NCBI GenBank assembly: GCA_024509875.1 | Contig: JAMPIV010021235.1 | Coordinates: 186,001-250,000 of the forward strand | DNA from: Oreohelix idahoensis | Lineage: Eukaryota > Mollusca > Gastropoda > Stylommatophora > Oreohelicidae | Length of the DNA: 64,000 nt | Reading direction: 5' to 3' | In this document: positions 24,126 through 36,500 of the stretch, in pieces | Numbering within the stretch: the stretch's first letter is position 1 | How the letters are laid out: every line of letters starts with the position of its first letter | Program-made: the position numbers and the translations under genes | The notes under the pieces: generated by a model | The model's database searches: none | What the model was told of the DNA's origin: nothing | Seen by the model: only the letters and a program-made list of their open reading frames with translations

Positions 24126-27083
24126 TCCACCCCCCTCTCCAGATGGAAAACGAAGTTTTGCACCGAAGAGTACAAGCCACAGAACCCCTCATGTACCAAC
24201 ACATTATTGGATGCAAACATACGGTCTTACTGAAACAGTTGTTATATTACTGTGACTGGAACATTTACACAATAAACGATGGGTGAGTCACACTCTAACC
24301 CATACCACAGTTCTCCAAACTACCTCTCACATGGAGCAACTGCTACAACATACTGTCATACCATTCCACTAACTTCAAAAAAAATTATATAAATGCATAG
24401 AAAGACATGACAGTTCACAAAATTTCCCAAAGTCAGTTATAACTGAAGGGACTATTATTCTACAAAATATGCTGGTGTTTTGTCTACACCTGGCACTCAT
24501 AATAGCATAAGCTCGACATCAGCTATGCTTTCATCAAACCTACATCATTGCCTGAAAATTATCACCAATGTCTTTCAAAAATGTAAAGTCTAACACACAG
24601 TAGTACCTCAGTTAGGTACAGTACAGAAAAATATTTAACAACAAACCAAGTTGCGTTACTACTATGTGTATCTCTCCCATGAATGTCATGAATAAATCCC
24701 AATTTCAACATGAGGTGGGTGCACTTTACTTTAACACCAAAAGCTTTCAACTCTTTCTAATCCATACTGCGAAGATCTAGTTTCCTCCACTGTGATCAGT
24801 ATGATCCACAAGGATAAATTCCTCTCATATTCCTACAATTCTTCTAACCAAAACTTTGCTCAATCACAATTGTTGTATCTGTGAAGTTCTGGCAGACACT
24901 GGTAGCTGTTGCTCCACTGCTTCATAAATTTCTAAGACAATGCTCATGTCGAGCATGAGTTTTCCAGCCACTAGACTCTCTAAGGAAAACACAATTGGAT
25001 ATTTCCATTCCTCTCTCTCACTGTAATCCTTACTGCAGAGGACTATCACAACAGTCATCATTACAATAAATGCAAGTCTTTTACTCTGCAGTGACTGATT
25101 CCCTTTAAATTTAAAAAAAAAATGCAACATCAACATTTTTACCTTCATACTACATAGTGTCAGCCACCGTAAACAATTATATACATTACAATTTAGTACA
25201 CCAATGTACACCCTGTAAAGATCATGAAAGCACAGGATAAATTCTTAACCACATGGAGACTGTAGAGCATCTCAGCAACCTGATGACCGATGACCATGTC
25301 AAGACACTCTCAGTGGTGGCATAAAGTGCTTCAAGTAGTAGCAGTCCCAAGGTTTCCTACACTACTGGGTACCTAAATTCTGGAAAAAAAATAATTATCC
25401 AGATTAGGAAAGAACATTTGGCCATTTCCCAAAATGCATTCTTTCCTTTCATGCCACATTATACTCCACTGTCCATACCACTCAAACATTCTCTTCCGTG
25501 GTAAACATACATAAATGATGGACAGGGACATGATCTGAGAGATAAATCTAACATCCACGTTCTCACGTAACATATTGTGTCTTGACTACACAGGGTCATA
25601 AATTTCCTCTTCATAGCATGGGTCACCAGTTGCACTGTCTTCCCATCAGCTCTCAACTATCTTACAACATAAAATGTGTCACACCATCTAACACATCTCT
25701 TGCCAGCACTCAAGCAACTTCATCAGTTATCACAACCAAGATCACAACAAAATCTCCAGATAACACAAGATCTTCAATAATGTGAAGAGATCATCCATGT
25801 CCCACTTCTCTGATGGTAACCTCTTGATAGCATCAAATATTAATAATTTCAGTGGCTCTTTACTTTTTGCTGCACATTTGCCTTTGAAATTATAAGCCAG
25901 TAATAACTCTAATTGGGCTGTAATTCCAGCACCTTCTCCCTTGAGACCATCTATTACTGTCTTCCAAACCTCTTTCTTAGCAGTTTCAGTAGCTTCCGTT
26001 ACTGCTACTTTGGCTACAGATGTAGTATGCTCTATCTTAGCCTTTTTGTAATGAAGTTCTGCATCTTCTGGTACCTTCTCCAAATCAGACAGATCTGTAT
26101 CAGACGTAGTCTCGTGTTGCTCCTGCATAGATTTAACTTGATCCTTCAATGCTTCGGCTTGCTGCTCTAATCTTTGTTTAGTAGCCTTAAATTGTTCTTC
26201 TAGTGCTTGAACTTTAACAAAGTACACTTGTAACTCTTTTCCACAGCATTACATTTCTCCTTCCAACGATCTATCAGGACCCTGCAATGTTGCTCTTTAA
26301 CTTGAGTATTACCCTTACACTCAGTTAATATCCTGTTCTCATCCACCTTGAATTTATCATCTAATCTTTGAATACCATCTTTGTATTCCTTTACTAATCT
26401 CTGCTCAACAATCTTAAATTTTTCTTCTAATATTATACACTTTTCCTCTAAGGTCCCCTCTTCCTGAATCAGTTTGTCTATCTTTAACTGATCTTTGTCA
26501 CACCAAAAACCCATTTTTGGCAAAAAAAACTCCTTGGGATGTGTAACATGTCTCTGCATGTATAGACACTGGAACACAAACTGGTTCCTCAGATGCTTTT
26601 ATGGTTAGCTCTGTAGTCTTTGTACCACTCCTTTGGTTTTCTACCTGTGGTCTTACCATTTCCTTACTCTTGACTGAATCATTATCTATTCTACCCTTAT
26701 CTGGTATCTTGACTTCGGTCACTGTCAATGACATCTCATTTGGAAATGAAGTGCTTTCCCAAGTGTAATCTGTCTGGACAGCAACATCATGCATTTTGGT
26801 TTGTACTGACACACTCCTTGTTTCAGTTTTAACCTTAGTCACTGCTGGATCAGATTTCTTCTTCAAATCCGATTTAGGTCTCTCATATTGACTGCATTTT
26901 GGTTGTACCTTAGTCTCAAAGGTACTCTTCATTTTCAACTGATAAACTTTCACACTATGTCTCTTCCTTACTTCTATATGAAAGTTATACACCTCATATG
27001 CATCACCATTCCTTAATGTCAATGCCAACTCTCTCAGAGCTATCCTCCTTCTTCTGTTCTCACAGGTTCGACTACACTCTTGC
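24126..27083 (-). mobile_element. Partial second unit of the LTR element (3' interior only)
   Basis: Nearly identical to 11756-14720: polypurine tract, non-coding region, then the coiled-coil ORF. Homology to copy A stops abruptly at about 27083, 15-20 bp before the splice acceptor. Unrelated sequence rich in ttttct follows, so this unit is truncated at its 5' side. Confidence 0.85.
25742..26227 (-). CDS. Coiled-coil ORF, second frame, copy B
   Basis: 161 codons, differing from 13382-13867 by about two residues (V for I near the start, T for A in the first heptads). It overlaps the upstream frame exactly as in copy A. See 13382-13867 for the domain description. Confidence 0.5.
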   Translation of the reverse strand: MYFVKVQALEEQFKATKQRLEQQAEALKDQVKSMQEQHETTSDTDLSDLEKVPEDAELHYKKAKIEHTTSVAKVAVTEATETAKKEVWKTVIDGLKGEGAGITAQLELLLAYNFKGKCAAKSKEPLKLLIFDAIKRLPSEKWDMDDLFTLLKILCYLEILL

Positions 27084-27085
27084 AT
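26200..27085 (-). pseudogene. Coiled-coil ORF, first frame, copy B, frameshifted
   Basis: Corresponds to 13840-14727 but is split into frames 26498-27085 and 26200-26577. The cause is visible: an A run at about 26522 has eight bases here and seven in copy A. The VQT motifs and coiled coil are preserved. The 5' end is cut at 27083-27085. The single-base change in a homopolymer could be a mutation or an assembly error. Confidence 0.55.
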
Positions 27086-27353
27086 AGACCTTTTTTCTTT
27101 TTTCTTCTTCCATGAAATACCATGGGTGGGTCGTAGACATCGTAGAAGAAAGGATCAGTCTTGCTGCCATATAGAAGTGCCTGTAAGTGCCGTTATGTCC
27201 TTTACGGCATTAGCCCTGCCGGCCAATTATGGTACACAGAGTAAACGACATTTTTTTTCAGATTTGTTTCTTTGTTTGTGCGTTTTCTTATTGTTCTTTG
27301 TCTTAGAATGGTTAATTTATTTTTCCATACGAGTTATGTTGTAAGGGAGTTCA
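27086..27353. repeat. Interspersed repeat (copy 2) and junction sequence
   Basis: 27180-27353 is related to 10310-10484, including 'ggccaattatggtacacag' and 'tagaatggttaattt'. The first 90 bp (tttttctttt..., gtcgtagacatcgtagaag) match nothing else in the window. No genes were seen. Confidence 0.55.
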
Positions 27354-27740
27354 TCATGTGACGTATTCTCTCCAGAACGTTGTCTCCATTACAGCTGCTC
27401 TGAACGCATCACGATTCTGGGCAAGTCGACCTGCATCAGCCAAAGACAAGTTCAGACTCTCTGTGATGTCCTGGATCGTCCGTCGTCTAGGTCGTCCCCT
27501 TCCCATGCCTTCCATCACTAATTTTTTCCTAACCAATTTTCCTCTACATTTAGTGAGTGCAGTACTTCTCTGTTGGTCTTTTTTTCTGTCCAGGTTATTC
27601 TCAACATCCTTCTGTAGCATTTCATTTCGAATGATGTAATTTTTTTTTGCAACTGTTGTATTGAGTGTCCATGTCTCGCAGCCGTATGTTGCTCCTGCGA
27701 ATATACATGCTCTGATCAGTTGTAATGTAAGGGAGTGGAG
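27354..27740 (-). pseudogene. LINE reverse-transcriptase C-terminal fragment
   Basis: The minus-strand frame 27354-27620 ends with a profile usual for the C-terminus of LINE polyproteins: a Gly/Arg/Pro-rich GRGRPRRRTIQDI, then SLADAGRLAQNRDAFRAAV. Sequence up to about 27740 continues it in other frames, encoding the upstream 'Y(G)CETWTL' type region in decayed form. Both ends are truncated; there is no catalytic domain. Confidence 0.7.
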
Positions 27741-27816
27741 CTGTGTAATTCTATTTGCTTTTATGATTTGTTTAACTTTTTTTTTTTTTTTGTAAATCGC
27801 TGAAAACGTGGTTTAG

Positions 27817-27984
27817 AATCAGATAGATCACATAATGATCAATGGCAGTTGGAGACATGCATTACAAGACATGAAAGTAAGAAGAGGAGCAGATGTGGTA
27901 AGTGATGATCACCGTGTAGTAGCAAGACTGAAGGTAAAACTCAGAGCTGCTGTAACCAGTTGCAGTCAAACAGGAAAGATATAA
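27817..27984 (+). pseudogene. LINE endonuclease C-terminal remnant
   Basis: The frame encodes NQIDHIMINGSWRHALQDM... GADVVSDDHRVVARLKVKL, the final part of an APE-type endonuclease with its conserved SDH-like ending. It stops at TAA 27982-27984, and the link to the RT frame (27985-28139) is decayed by frameshifts. Confidence 0.75.
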
Positions 27985-28139
27985 CATCACGAAACTTAAG
28001 GACCTCTCACCAGAACAGCTTTCGTGGTCGACGTAAAGAGACGATATCAGATTACCAAAAGCCATTAAAGAACAGAGACTGATGATGTCGACCAGAAATT
28101 CAACACCATCTCAACAACATACAAGGAAAGCAGCAAGTC

Positions 28140-30116
28140 ATGCTTGGGATTCCAGGAAAGAAAGAGCCAAGACTGGATAACACCAGAAACGCTAAACACC
28201 ATAGCGAAAAAAAAAAGGAAATCAAAAGAAAGAAAACAGAAGCTAAGTCTCCCAGGTTAAAGGCAATATATGGTGAACAGTACAGTCAGCTGGACAAGGC
28301 AGTAAAACGTCAAACCCGTGCTAACAAAAGGACATTTCTGGATGACCTTGCAAGACAGGCAGAAGAGGCAGCACTGAGAAATGAACAAAGCACAATTTAT
28401 AAAATAACTAAAACTATCAGTGGAAAACGAGGTGCAAACAACATAACGTTAGTAAGAGACAAGCACGGAAATCTCATCACCACAGCACAGGGGCAGGAAA
28501 CAAGATGGGCAAAGCACTTCAAAGAAACACTGAATAAAGAACCACTAGAGACTCAGCTGAATGTTCCTGAGGCTGAAAGTGACTTAGACGTAAATACAGA
28601 CATCCCACGAAAAGAAGAAATCATCACAGCTATCAAAGGGTTAAAAAATGGAAAAGCGCCTGGTCACGACAATCTAAATGCTGAGTTATTCAAGGCTGAC
28701 CCTGAACTAGCAGCAGAACTATTAGAACCACTATTAGCACAAGTCTGGGAAACTGAGACAACACCAACAGAGTGGAGTAAAGGAATAATTGTCAAATTGC
28801 CCAAGAAGGGCGACCTTGCAGACTGCAACAACTGGAGAGGAATTATTCTCCTCTCAGTTCCCAGCAAAATACTAGACAGGATAATCATCCAGAGAATTTC
28901 AAAAGCAGTTGACCATAAACTGAGGAAAGAACACGCAGGCTTTAGAAAGAACAGAAAATGTGCAGATCATATATTCACCCTCAGGAACATTATAGAGCAG
29001 TGCTCAGAATGGTAGAGACAGCTGTACATTAACTTTGTTGATTTTGAAAAGGCTTTCGACAGCATACACAGGGACAGCCTATGGAAAATACTGAGGACTT
29101 ATGGAATTCCCAGCCGCATTGTTTCTATCATAAAAAGCCTATTTTCTAACTTTACGTGCAGTGTCGGATTGAGTAATGTAACTTTCAAAGTGATAACAGG
29201 AGTACGACAGAGATGCCCCTTATCAACAACATTATTTTTGACAGCCATAGATTTGGTGATGCGCCAGACAACAGAGGGCAGTCCAAGAGGAATTAGATGG
29301 ACAACATTTTCTACACTGGAAGACCTGGAATATGCAGATGACATTGCACTACTCTCGCATTCATATCAACACATTCATGACAAAACCATTAGACTAAATA
29401 AGTATGGCCAGCAGGTTGGCCTGAACATCAATCTGAAGAAGACAGAGGTCATGACACTAAATGTGGGCAATCCTGAGCCAATAACAGTAAGGAACCAGAA
29501 GTTAGAACAGACAGACACATTTACTTACCTAGGATGCATAGTAACACCTGACGGCGGAACAAGCAAAGACGTTAACAACAGAATGAATAAAGCAAGAACA
29601 GCCTTTGCTATTCTCAACAACATTTGGAAGTCTTCCCAGTACAGCACAAACACCAAATTAAGACTGTATGAGAGCTGTGTACTTTCTGTGCTTCTCTATG
29701 GTGCGGAATGTTGGAGAGTAACAGAGAATGAAATGTCGAAACTGTCCTCCTTCCACACAATCTGCCTAAGGAAAATTCTCCGAATCTTTTGGCCAAACAC
29801 CATCAGCAACCAAGAACTACTTATTCGGAGTAACCATGAGGACATGCACACCATCATAGCTGGCAGACGCTGGAGTTGGGTTGGCCACGTCCTCAGAAGG
29901 GACCCTGATACCATCACAAGAACAGCTATGCTATGGACCCCCGAGGGAAAGCGAAAGAGAGGCCGACCAAAAACAACTTGGCGGAGAACTGTGGAAGCCG
30001 AGATGCAAAGAATGAACCAGAGTTGGGGCACTGTACGAAGTATGGCCGCCGACCGAGAAAGGTGGAATCAGTTTGTTGCTGCCCCACAGGACGCCACCAG
30101 GCGTGATGGCCGCTGA
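28140..30116 (+). pseudogene. LINE reverse transcriptase, one in-frame stop
   Basis: Reads as one frame of about 658 codons broken only by TAG at 29013-29015. RT landmarks in order: AIKGLKNGKAPGHDNLNAE (about residue 160), PKKGDLADCNNWRGI, AGFRKNRKC, then after the stop FVDFEKAFDS (catalytic Asp), GVRQRCPLS (usually GVRQGCPLS) and EYADDIALLS (catalytic DD). The C-terminus contains LLYGAECW, GHVLRR and GRPKTTWRR motifs. The R in place of G in GVRQRCP and the stop suggest a recently dead copy. Confidence 0.85.
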
Positions 30117-30144
30117 CTGCTTTGACGGTTGGCGGTTATGGATC

Positions 30145-30160
30145 GAAGAAGAAGAAGAAG
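30145..30160 (+). repeat. (GAA)n LINE tail
   Basis: Five GAA repeats directly follow the LINE 3' end (tatggatc). The LINE at 35299 has the same kind of tail. Confidence 0.8.
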
Positions 30161-30339
30161 TGGTTTAGAAAATAAAGCGTAACAAGTTATTATGTGCTGT
30201 GACACAGACTTTCAGCATGTCGACCAGTCTGTGGTGATGAACCTATGCTTCTTATCATTCAAAAAAAAAAAAAAAAAGAAGAGCATTAAAAAAGCTAACA
30301 GAATATTTATTATGTCGCTTTTCTTGTTATCTGCCCTAG

Positions 30340-30550
30340 ATCCGGGTACCCCAGCTTACGAACCTGATTCCCCAGGCAGCCCATCATATACCTCAGAATA
30401 TCCTTCATCAGCCGCAACATATCCTTCAACACCGCAAGGTACCCCGGCGTATGAGCCTAGCTATTCGTCTCCAGGGAATCTAGTGGAGGTAGAGAGGGTC
30501 AGAGAGTATTTCCCCGAAACCTGGTTGTGGGAGAGTCGCACCATCCCCAG
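30340..30550 (+). CDS. A2M-like exon: end of bait region and PETW core start
   Basis: Acceptor ctgccctag, donor AG|gtaactg. 211 bp; the first two bases complete a codon begun upstream and two bases carry over. The N-terminal 45 residues are Pro/Ser/Thr/Tyr-rich with an internal repeat (GTPAYEPDS and GTPAYEPSY), as expected for a rapidly changing protease bait region. Then VREYFPETWLWE, the hallmark that opens the A2M core domain. An in-frame ATG upstream (30192) lies in intron sequence with an A16 run, so the acceptor at 30338-30339 is preferred. Confidence 0.88.
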
Positions 30551-33500
30551 GTAACTGCTAAATATTGTATCTTATTTGTTGATCGTAATGATACATGTGT
30601 GAAAGAAGTGGTTGTCCAGTTTAGGTTATGGAGGTCTCGGAAAAAACAATGAAAGAATAGGTTTACTACACCCTTAGGCATGTCGTAGAAGGTCGCTAGC
30701 CCTCTCTTTAGACTAGTAAATTATAGAGTGGCATCCCCTTGTTTGCCTATCGCTCCAAGAGGGGTTACTAAGAATCATTTTCATTGACTTCTGTGGTATT
30801 ATGAAAGGTTATTGATGTTACTACACTAAGGGTAAACAAAGTGAGGTCCAGCTGTGTAAGTTCCCTGAGTCTAATTGATGATGATGATGTCAGGGTCCCT
30901 ATTCGCTACCTCTCTAACATCTCACTCTGTGTAAAATCTCTGTGATGTTGCGTGGCAAGTGTCTAGGGTAATGTATCTATGGTGATGTATGAACACTGTC
31001 AAAACATAATTTTAACTCAATAAAAGTGAAGTAAATAAGACTGTTGGTAAAGTTATATAAATATATTACAATTTTTATTTTCCTGTACCTCAATTCTTTT
31101 GGGACAGGAATGTTTTCAAATTAATAAAATTTTATTTACAACATATAAATAAATAAAGAGGACCCTTTGTCCATAACTGGTATATTAAAGTGTCACTGTA
31201 TGAGTATCCCACAATCTGATTTAATATTTTCTATAACACAGAGTCAATTAGATGAGGGTCTATTAGTATCATCACGGCCACAGGGATTTCTATTTCTGTT
31301 GTGGAAATTTTTAAATGAGAGGTCATATGCCCATGTAAAGGGACTTGACCTGACAGACTGTCTGAAGTGGATGCCTGTAGACTCTTCAAGGTCCACACAA
31401 TAGTTGTCTTCTGAACACAGATGCAGAAGGCAGCTCTTCTGGGGCTTCAATATACACAGGGTCTGCCTGGCTCAGGTTTCCTGCCACCACTAAGTACTAG
31501 GCAATATAACCCTGAAAAAGAAGGATATTCCCTCCCTTTTATATGCTGGCTATAACAATTCCACACCTAATCAATACTAAGATTACGTGTGCTCAGTCAC
31601 GTGTGCAAACCATTTGCACCAGACCCTATTTTCGTTGACTACACTCCATCCTGTGTTTACATTCTTCTTCCCATATGGCTGCAACTCCCCTGTCACCTTA
31701 TGCATTGATTGTCTTCCATAAAATCAGCTGGGGTATACAATTTTCTTCTTGTGACCTGTTAAATCTTTTGTTCAAACATTCTCAGTATGTTTTCATGGGT
31801 CATTAGAACACTGTGGCACTGCAGAAGATTGCTATTGGCCTCTGGACTTACAGTCGTAAGATTTTATGGCAATATTCAAACATTTTTACACATTTTATTT
31901 CACTGTCCAAATAAATCTGCTTTAGGCACATTCCTACTTGGGTGTCGTGACCCCAATTTCTCTCCCAATAGGCAGTATCGAATCAAATTATGGCGCACAA
32001 TCTGTGGCCAGTTACATGTTAATGAAATACTAATACTGTACTTATTTATCTTACCGCAAGTAAAGAATAATTACACAATCACAGGATTGACTAGCAGTCA
32101 ATGGCTCAATTTCAGACCGCTGTGTCGTCCAGACGGCAAAGGCATTTGTCACCAACGCTTTGCATCTGCTCTCAACCTGTCAGTGTTGAAGTTTTTCTCA
32201 AATGGCGGACTTATCCAAGCAGGGTTAAAAGTTATCAATTCCAACCAGCCAATCAAAAGACGCGTCTGAAGAAATATAATTCTCACACACTCACTCAGCT
32301 GGAAGTCAATGACATGGACGACTGTGGACGTTGTAAATATTTGATGCTTATCACTGGATGTTACTGACCAATGTAAGTTATGTGGTTATACTGGTCAACT
32401 TCCCAACCTTACACAGCGTTGAATCTACAGGTCATGTTGACATAGAGTGAAGGTGTAAAGTGTCAGTTACGCGAATGATGGAATGTTGGTGAAGTTGACA
32501 ACTTAGTAATGGTACATTCATACACTCGTATGCAAGTCAATGATGTTTGAACTGCTGTTGACCATTTCATATGTTTAATAAGGTGACACACATTCCGACA
32601 GCATGGATACAGTCATAGGTACATGTTGACACAGCAAATCATTAGGTACTTGAATAGTAGGTAGCAACATCAGACATATTTCATGTGGCATATAAATACA
32701 ATGGGCGATATAAGTCAAGCATTCACTGTACTGGTGGGCTATCGCCTCATACTTCAGCTGACTGAACGCGTCAGTGAAAATGAATATGTAAACATCAATA
32801 ATGGTTCACTGATCGAACCTTTTCTTGGCTAAGTTTTCTTAAGTTGTACATTCATCGAAAGTTCATAGCAACCATGTTCAACCACAGTAATGGGTTTTCC
32901 ATAAGAGGAAGATCTCTGCATCATCGTCCGATAATAAGAGTTTTCTGTTCTCTTGACAATGATCCGTTGTGGTAACGGGAATTCAAAATGGCTACCTCCT
33001 TGAGTTTCACTCACCCAGGAAGATAAATGATGAGCCGCAATTAATTCAAAATCTGAACATAAATGTTCTCAATGGGTTTCCATCCAGTTCTGAAATCTAT
33101 AAGGTTGCTTCATGAAAATACCTTAGAGCTGTTGGATAACATGTCATCTTCATCAGCATTCAAACAATCCTAGCTGTACGAAGATAAGCTTGCCATCTAG
33201 GCCTAGCAAAACAGAGTTCATCAAAACAAAGGGTCTGGTATTACCTTGATTTAGGAATAAACACAATATAGAACATTAGGAGAATCTCTGACCATATGAT
33301 CTGGCAGAGACACTATCTCCTTCCTAAAAATCATTCACAGAGATCACTTTTCAACATCCCTAAAGGACCAGCCCAGAAAGACACCGCCATGACATCAGGC
33401 AGTTTTCGTCGACCCTCCCTCGACGCATGCGTAGAAAAGCCTATTCACCCCTTAGCGTCAGACCGAGAAATAGGCCGACATAAAAATACAAAAATATACG

Positions 33501-36500
33501 ATATAAGACCGAATCTTCTTAAATAGACACGGAATACATATATGTCCGGGCCATAAACATTATAAGCAAGCCCAATTTGTTTTCTGGCCATAACAAATGA
33601 GAAATGACATAGACCTAGCATTCATACGCTAGATCAATATTCAAGAGAGATCACCCATACAACAAAAGTATAAATTAATCATGGGTAGTCTAACTTTGAC
33701 CGAGAGATATTTCTTTTCATATCAAATAGTCATACTGTTTCCTACGTTCCTACCTACAGTAATCCGTGCGTCGCATAATTCCTTACAAAAGAATATGTGC
33801 GCAACAGATTACCACACCCCCCGGGAAAAAAATGGAACATTTAAAAAAAAATCTAAGAGCAACATACAATCGGCTCACAACGCACGAATAACAATGCGTA
33901 GATGATAAGCATTCCAAACAAATATAACGCCTAATGTGAGGCTACGTCGTCATATGAAACGACAAGTGAGAATATATCTCAAGATCTCAGAGAAAGTATT
34001 TCTCTAAGTATAAATATTTCCAGAGAGGTGTCACCAACGCCTACTACACTACTGGCAATGCCACAATTTATACAATAGTTTATCCAATAATTTCATATTA
34101 GATATCTTAAGTTCATGATTACCACAGAAGAAAACATTAAAAAGACCCGGCGGTGAATATATATCAATGAACCGCTAAGTAGTGATACAATCAATATATC
34201 ATATATTACATATGTGTACATATTTTAATATAGAGAGGAAAAAAAACTGTAATAGAGTTAGACCTGTTAGCAATCTCAGGATCTAACAGTTAGGTGGAAT
34301 CATGTGGGCATCTAGACAAAATGTCTGCCATCACATTTTCTGAGCCACGGATAGCTCGTACCGAAAAATGAAAAGGCTGAAGAGCAATCACGTATCACGT
34401 TGATCTCGCGCTCTTTAGATTTTTACTTTGAATAGCTGTAAGAGCTTTCTGGTCAGTTTCCACAATGAAATGTGCGCCAAGAAGAAATCTTTGAAGTTTA
34501 AGAATTGACCAAACCATAGCCAATAATTCACGGTCTAGGACCGAGTAATTCTTCTCTGCGGCATTTAGTTTACGAGAAATATACATCACAGGATGCAGAG
34601 TTCCAGAGACTTATATCCCCACATTGGCCACCACTGAAGAAATATAATTCTCACACACTCACTCAGCTGGAAGTCAATGACATGGACGACTGTGGACGTT
34701 GTAAATATTTGATGCTTATCACTGGACGTTACTGACCAATGTAAGTTATGTGGTTATACTGGTCAACTTCCCAACCTTACACAGCGTTGAATCTACAGGT
34801 CATGTTGACATAGAGTGAAGGTGTAAAGTGTCAGTTACGCGAATGATGGAATGTTCGGTGAAGTTGACAACTTAGTAATGGTACATTCATACACTCGTAT
34901 GCAAGTCAATGATGTTTGAACTGCTGTTGACCATTTCATATGTTTAATAAGGTGACACACATTCCGACAGCATGGATACAGTCATAGGTACATGTTGACA
35001 CAGCAAATCATTAGGTACTTGAATAGTAGGTGGCAGCATCAGACATATTTCATGTGGCATATAAATACAATGGGCGATATAAGTCAAGCATTCACTGTAC
35101 TGGTGGGCTATCGCCTCATACTTCAGCTGACTGAACGCGTCAGTGAAAATGAATATGTAAACATCAATAATGGTTCACTGATCGAACCTTTTCTTGGCTA
35201 AGTTTTCTTAAGTTGTACATTCATCGAAAGTTCATAGCAACCATGTTCAACCACAGTAATGGGTTTTCCATAAGAGGAAGATCTCTGCATCATCGTCCTT
35301 CTTCTTCTTCTTCTTGCGATCGCATCTTTGATGATTACACCGTCAGACGAGTTCTCATGATGAATTCGACTGTTGTTTGAAGTTCCTCTTTAACTCCATA
35401 TAGCTTTGAGTTTAGTGTTGAGTCATTCGGCCAGTATATCTTTCTTAACTGGTCATACAGAGGACAGTCCTGTAGAACATGCTCAGCAGTTTGTTCGTTT
35501 AATCCACATGTGCACAGTGGTGAAGCAGACAATCGTAGCTTGTGCATGTGTTTATGCAGTTTGTTATGCCCTGTCCTGAGTCGAAAAATAGTTATCTGTC
35601 CCTGCCGGTCGAGAGTGTGATAGTCGTCTTTGGGTTGGTTCTGTTCTCTTCTGATAGTCTGGATAGCTCTCTTTTTCTCAAAGTATGTGACTTCATTATC
35701 TTCTTGTTCACATTCTCCTCCCTTTTTTGCAAGTTTATCTGCGTTTTCATTTCCGGGTACACCACAATGAGATGGTACCCACTGAAGTATGGTTCTCTTT
35801 TTGGCAGCTACCTTGTTTAGTTCATTTCTCAGATGCGGGAGTTTACCACCCTTGAGAGCTTGCAGGACAGACAGTGCATCTGGGAGGATGACTACCTGGT
35901 GGCAGTCAGAGTTGGTGTTATAAATCATATTTGCAGCTTGCTCTAGAGCTTGAACCTCAGCTGTATAGTTGGAACAGAATTTACCAGTGGGAATGTGCCT
36001 AGTCTCATAGTGGTTGGCAGGATATGAGATAAAGATACCGGCACCTCCATTCCTAACAGCATTAGTTGCTGATCCATCTGTATAGGCATGTATCCATGAT
36101 TGATCGGGATAGCTTTCTTGGATCATACTCAATGTAGCAGTTCGTTTTTGCAGATCATTATACTCACATCCACTTGTGAGACCACTGACTGATGTATTAA
36201 TTTGGAGGGCACTGCTGGCCTGCTCCCATGGTACAGGGTATAGGGTGGGCTTCAGTGGTGTTGTCTTCATGGATAGGTCTTCTTGATACTGTCTTATAAG
36301 TCTTTTCCCCCGATGCACAAAGCTGCTACGCTTTAGACGTCCCAATGCCAGATCATCTAGTCTTGCCTTCATTGGGTGCATTGGCATACTGTTATACTTT
36401 TCCATCTGGATCATGGTTTTTGTGTCTCTTCTATGGGACAATGTCTGTAATCCAGCAACCTTCTGCATCTCTGTTATTGGTGTAGTTTTCATGGCTCCTG

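Larger units (their letters stand above)
27790..30165 (+). mobile_element. 5'-truncated LINE with (GAA)n tail
   Basis: It runs from an endonuclease remnant (27817-27984) through a nearly intact reverse transcriptase frame (28140-30116) to a short 3' untranslated region ending in (GAA)5 at 30145-30160. The 5' part of the endonuclease is missing. The tail type and domain order match non-LTR elements that end in short tandem repeats; the exact clade was not assigned. Confidence 0.85.

Noticed and set aside
30192..30339. ATG at 30192 as start of the A2M exon ORF
   Set aside because: The upstream stretch includes an A16 run and intron-like sequence; a clean acceptor at 30338-30339 defines the exon.
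31787..32269. Plus-strand ORF of 160 codons
   Set aside because: No recognisable motif, runs into an LTR, inside an intron; likely chance.
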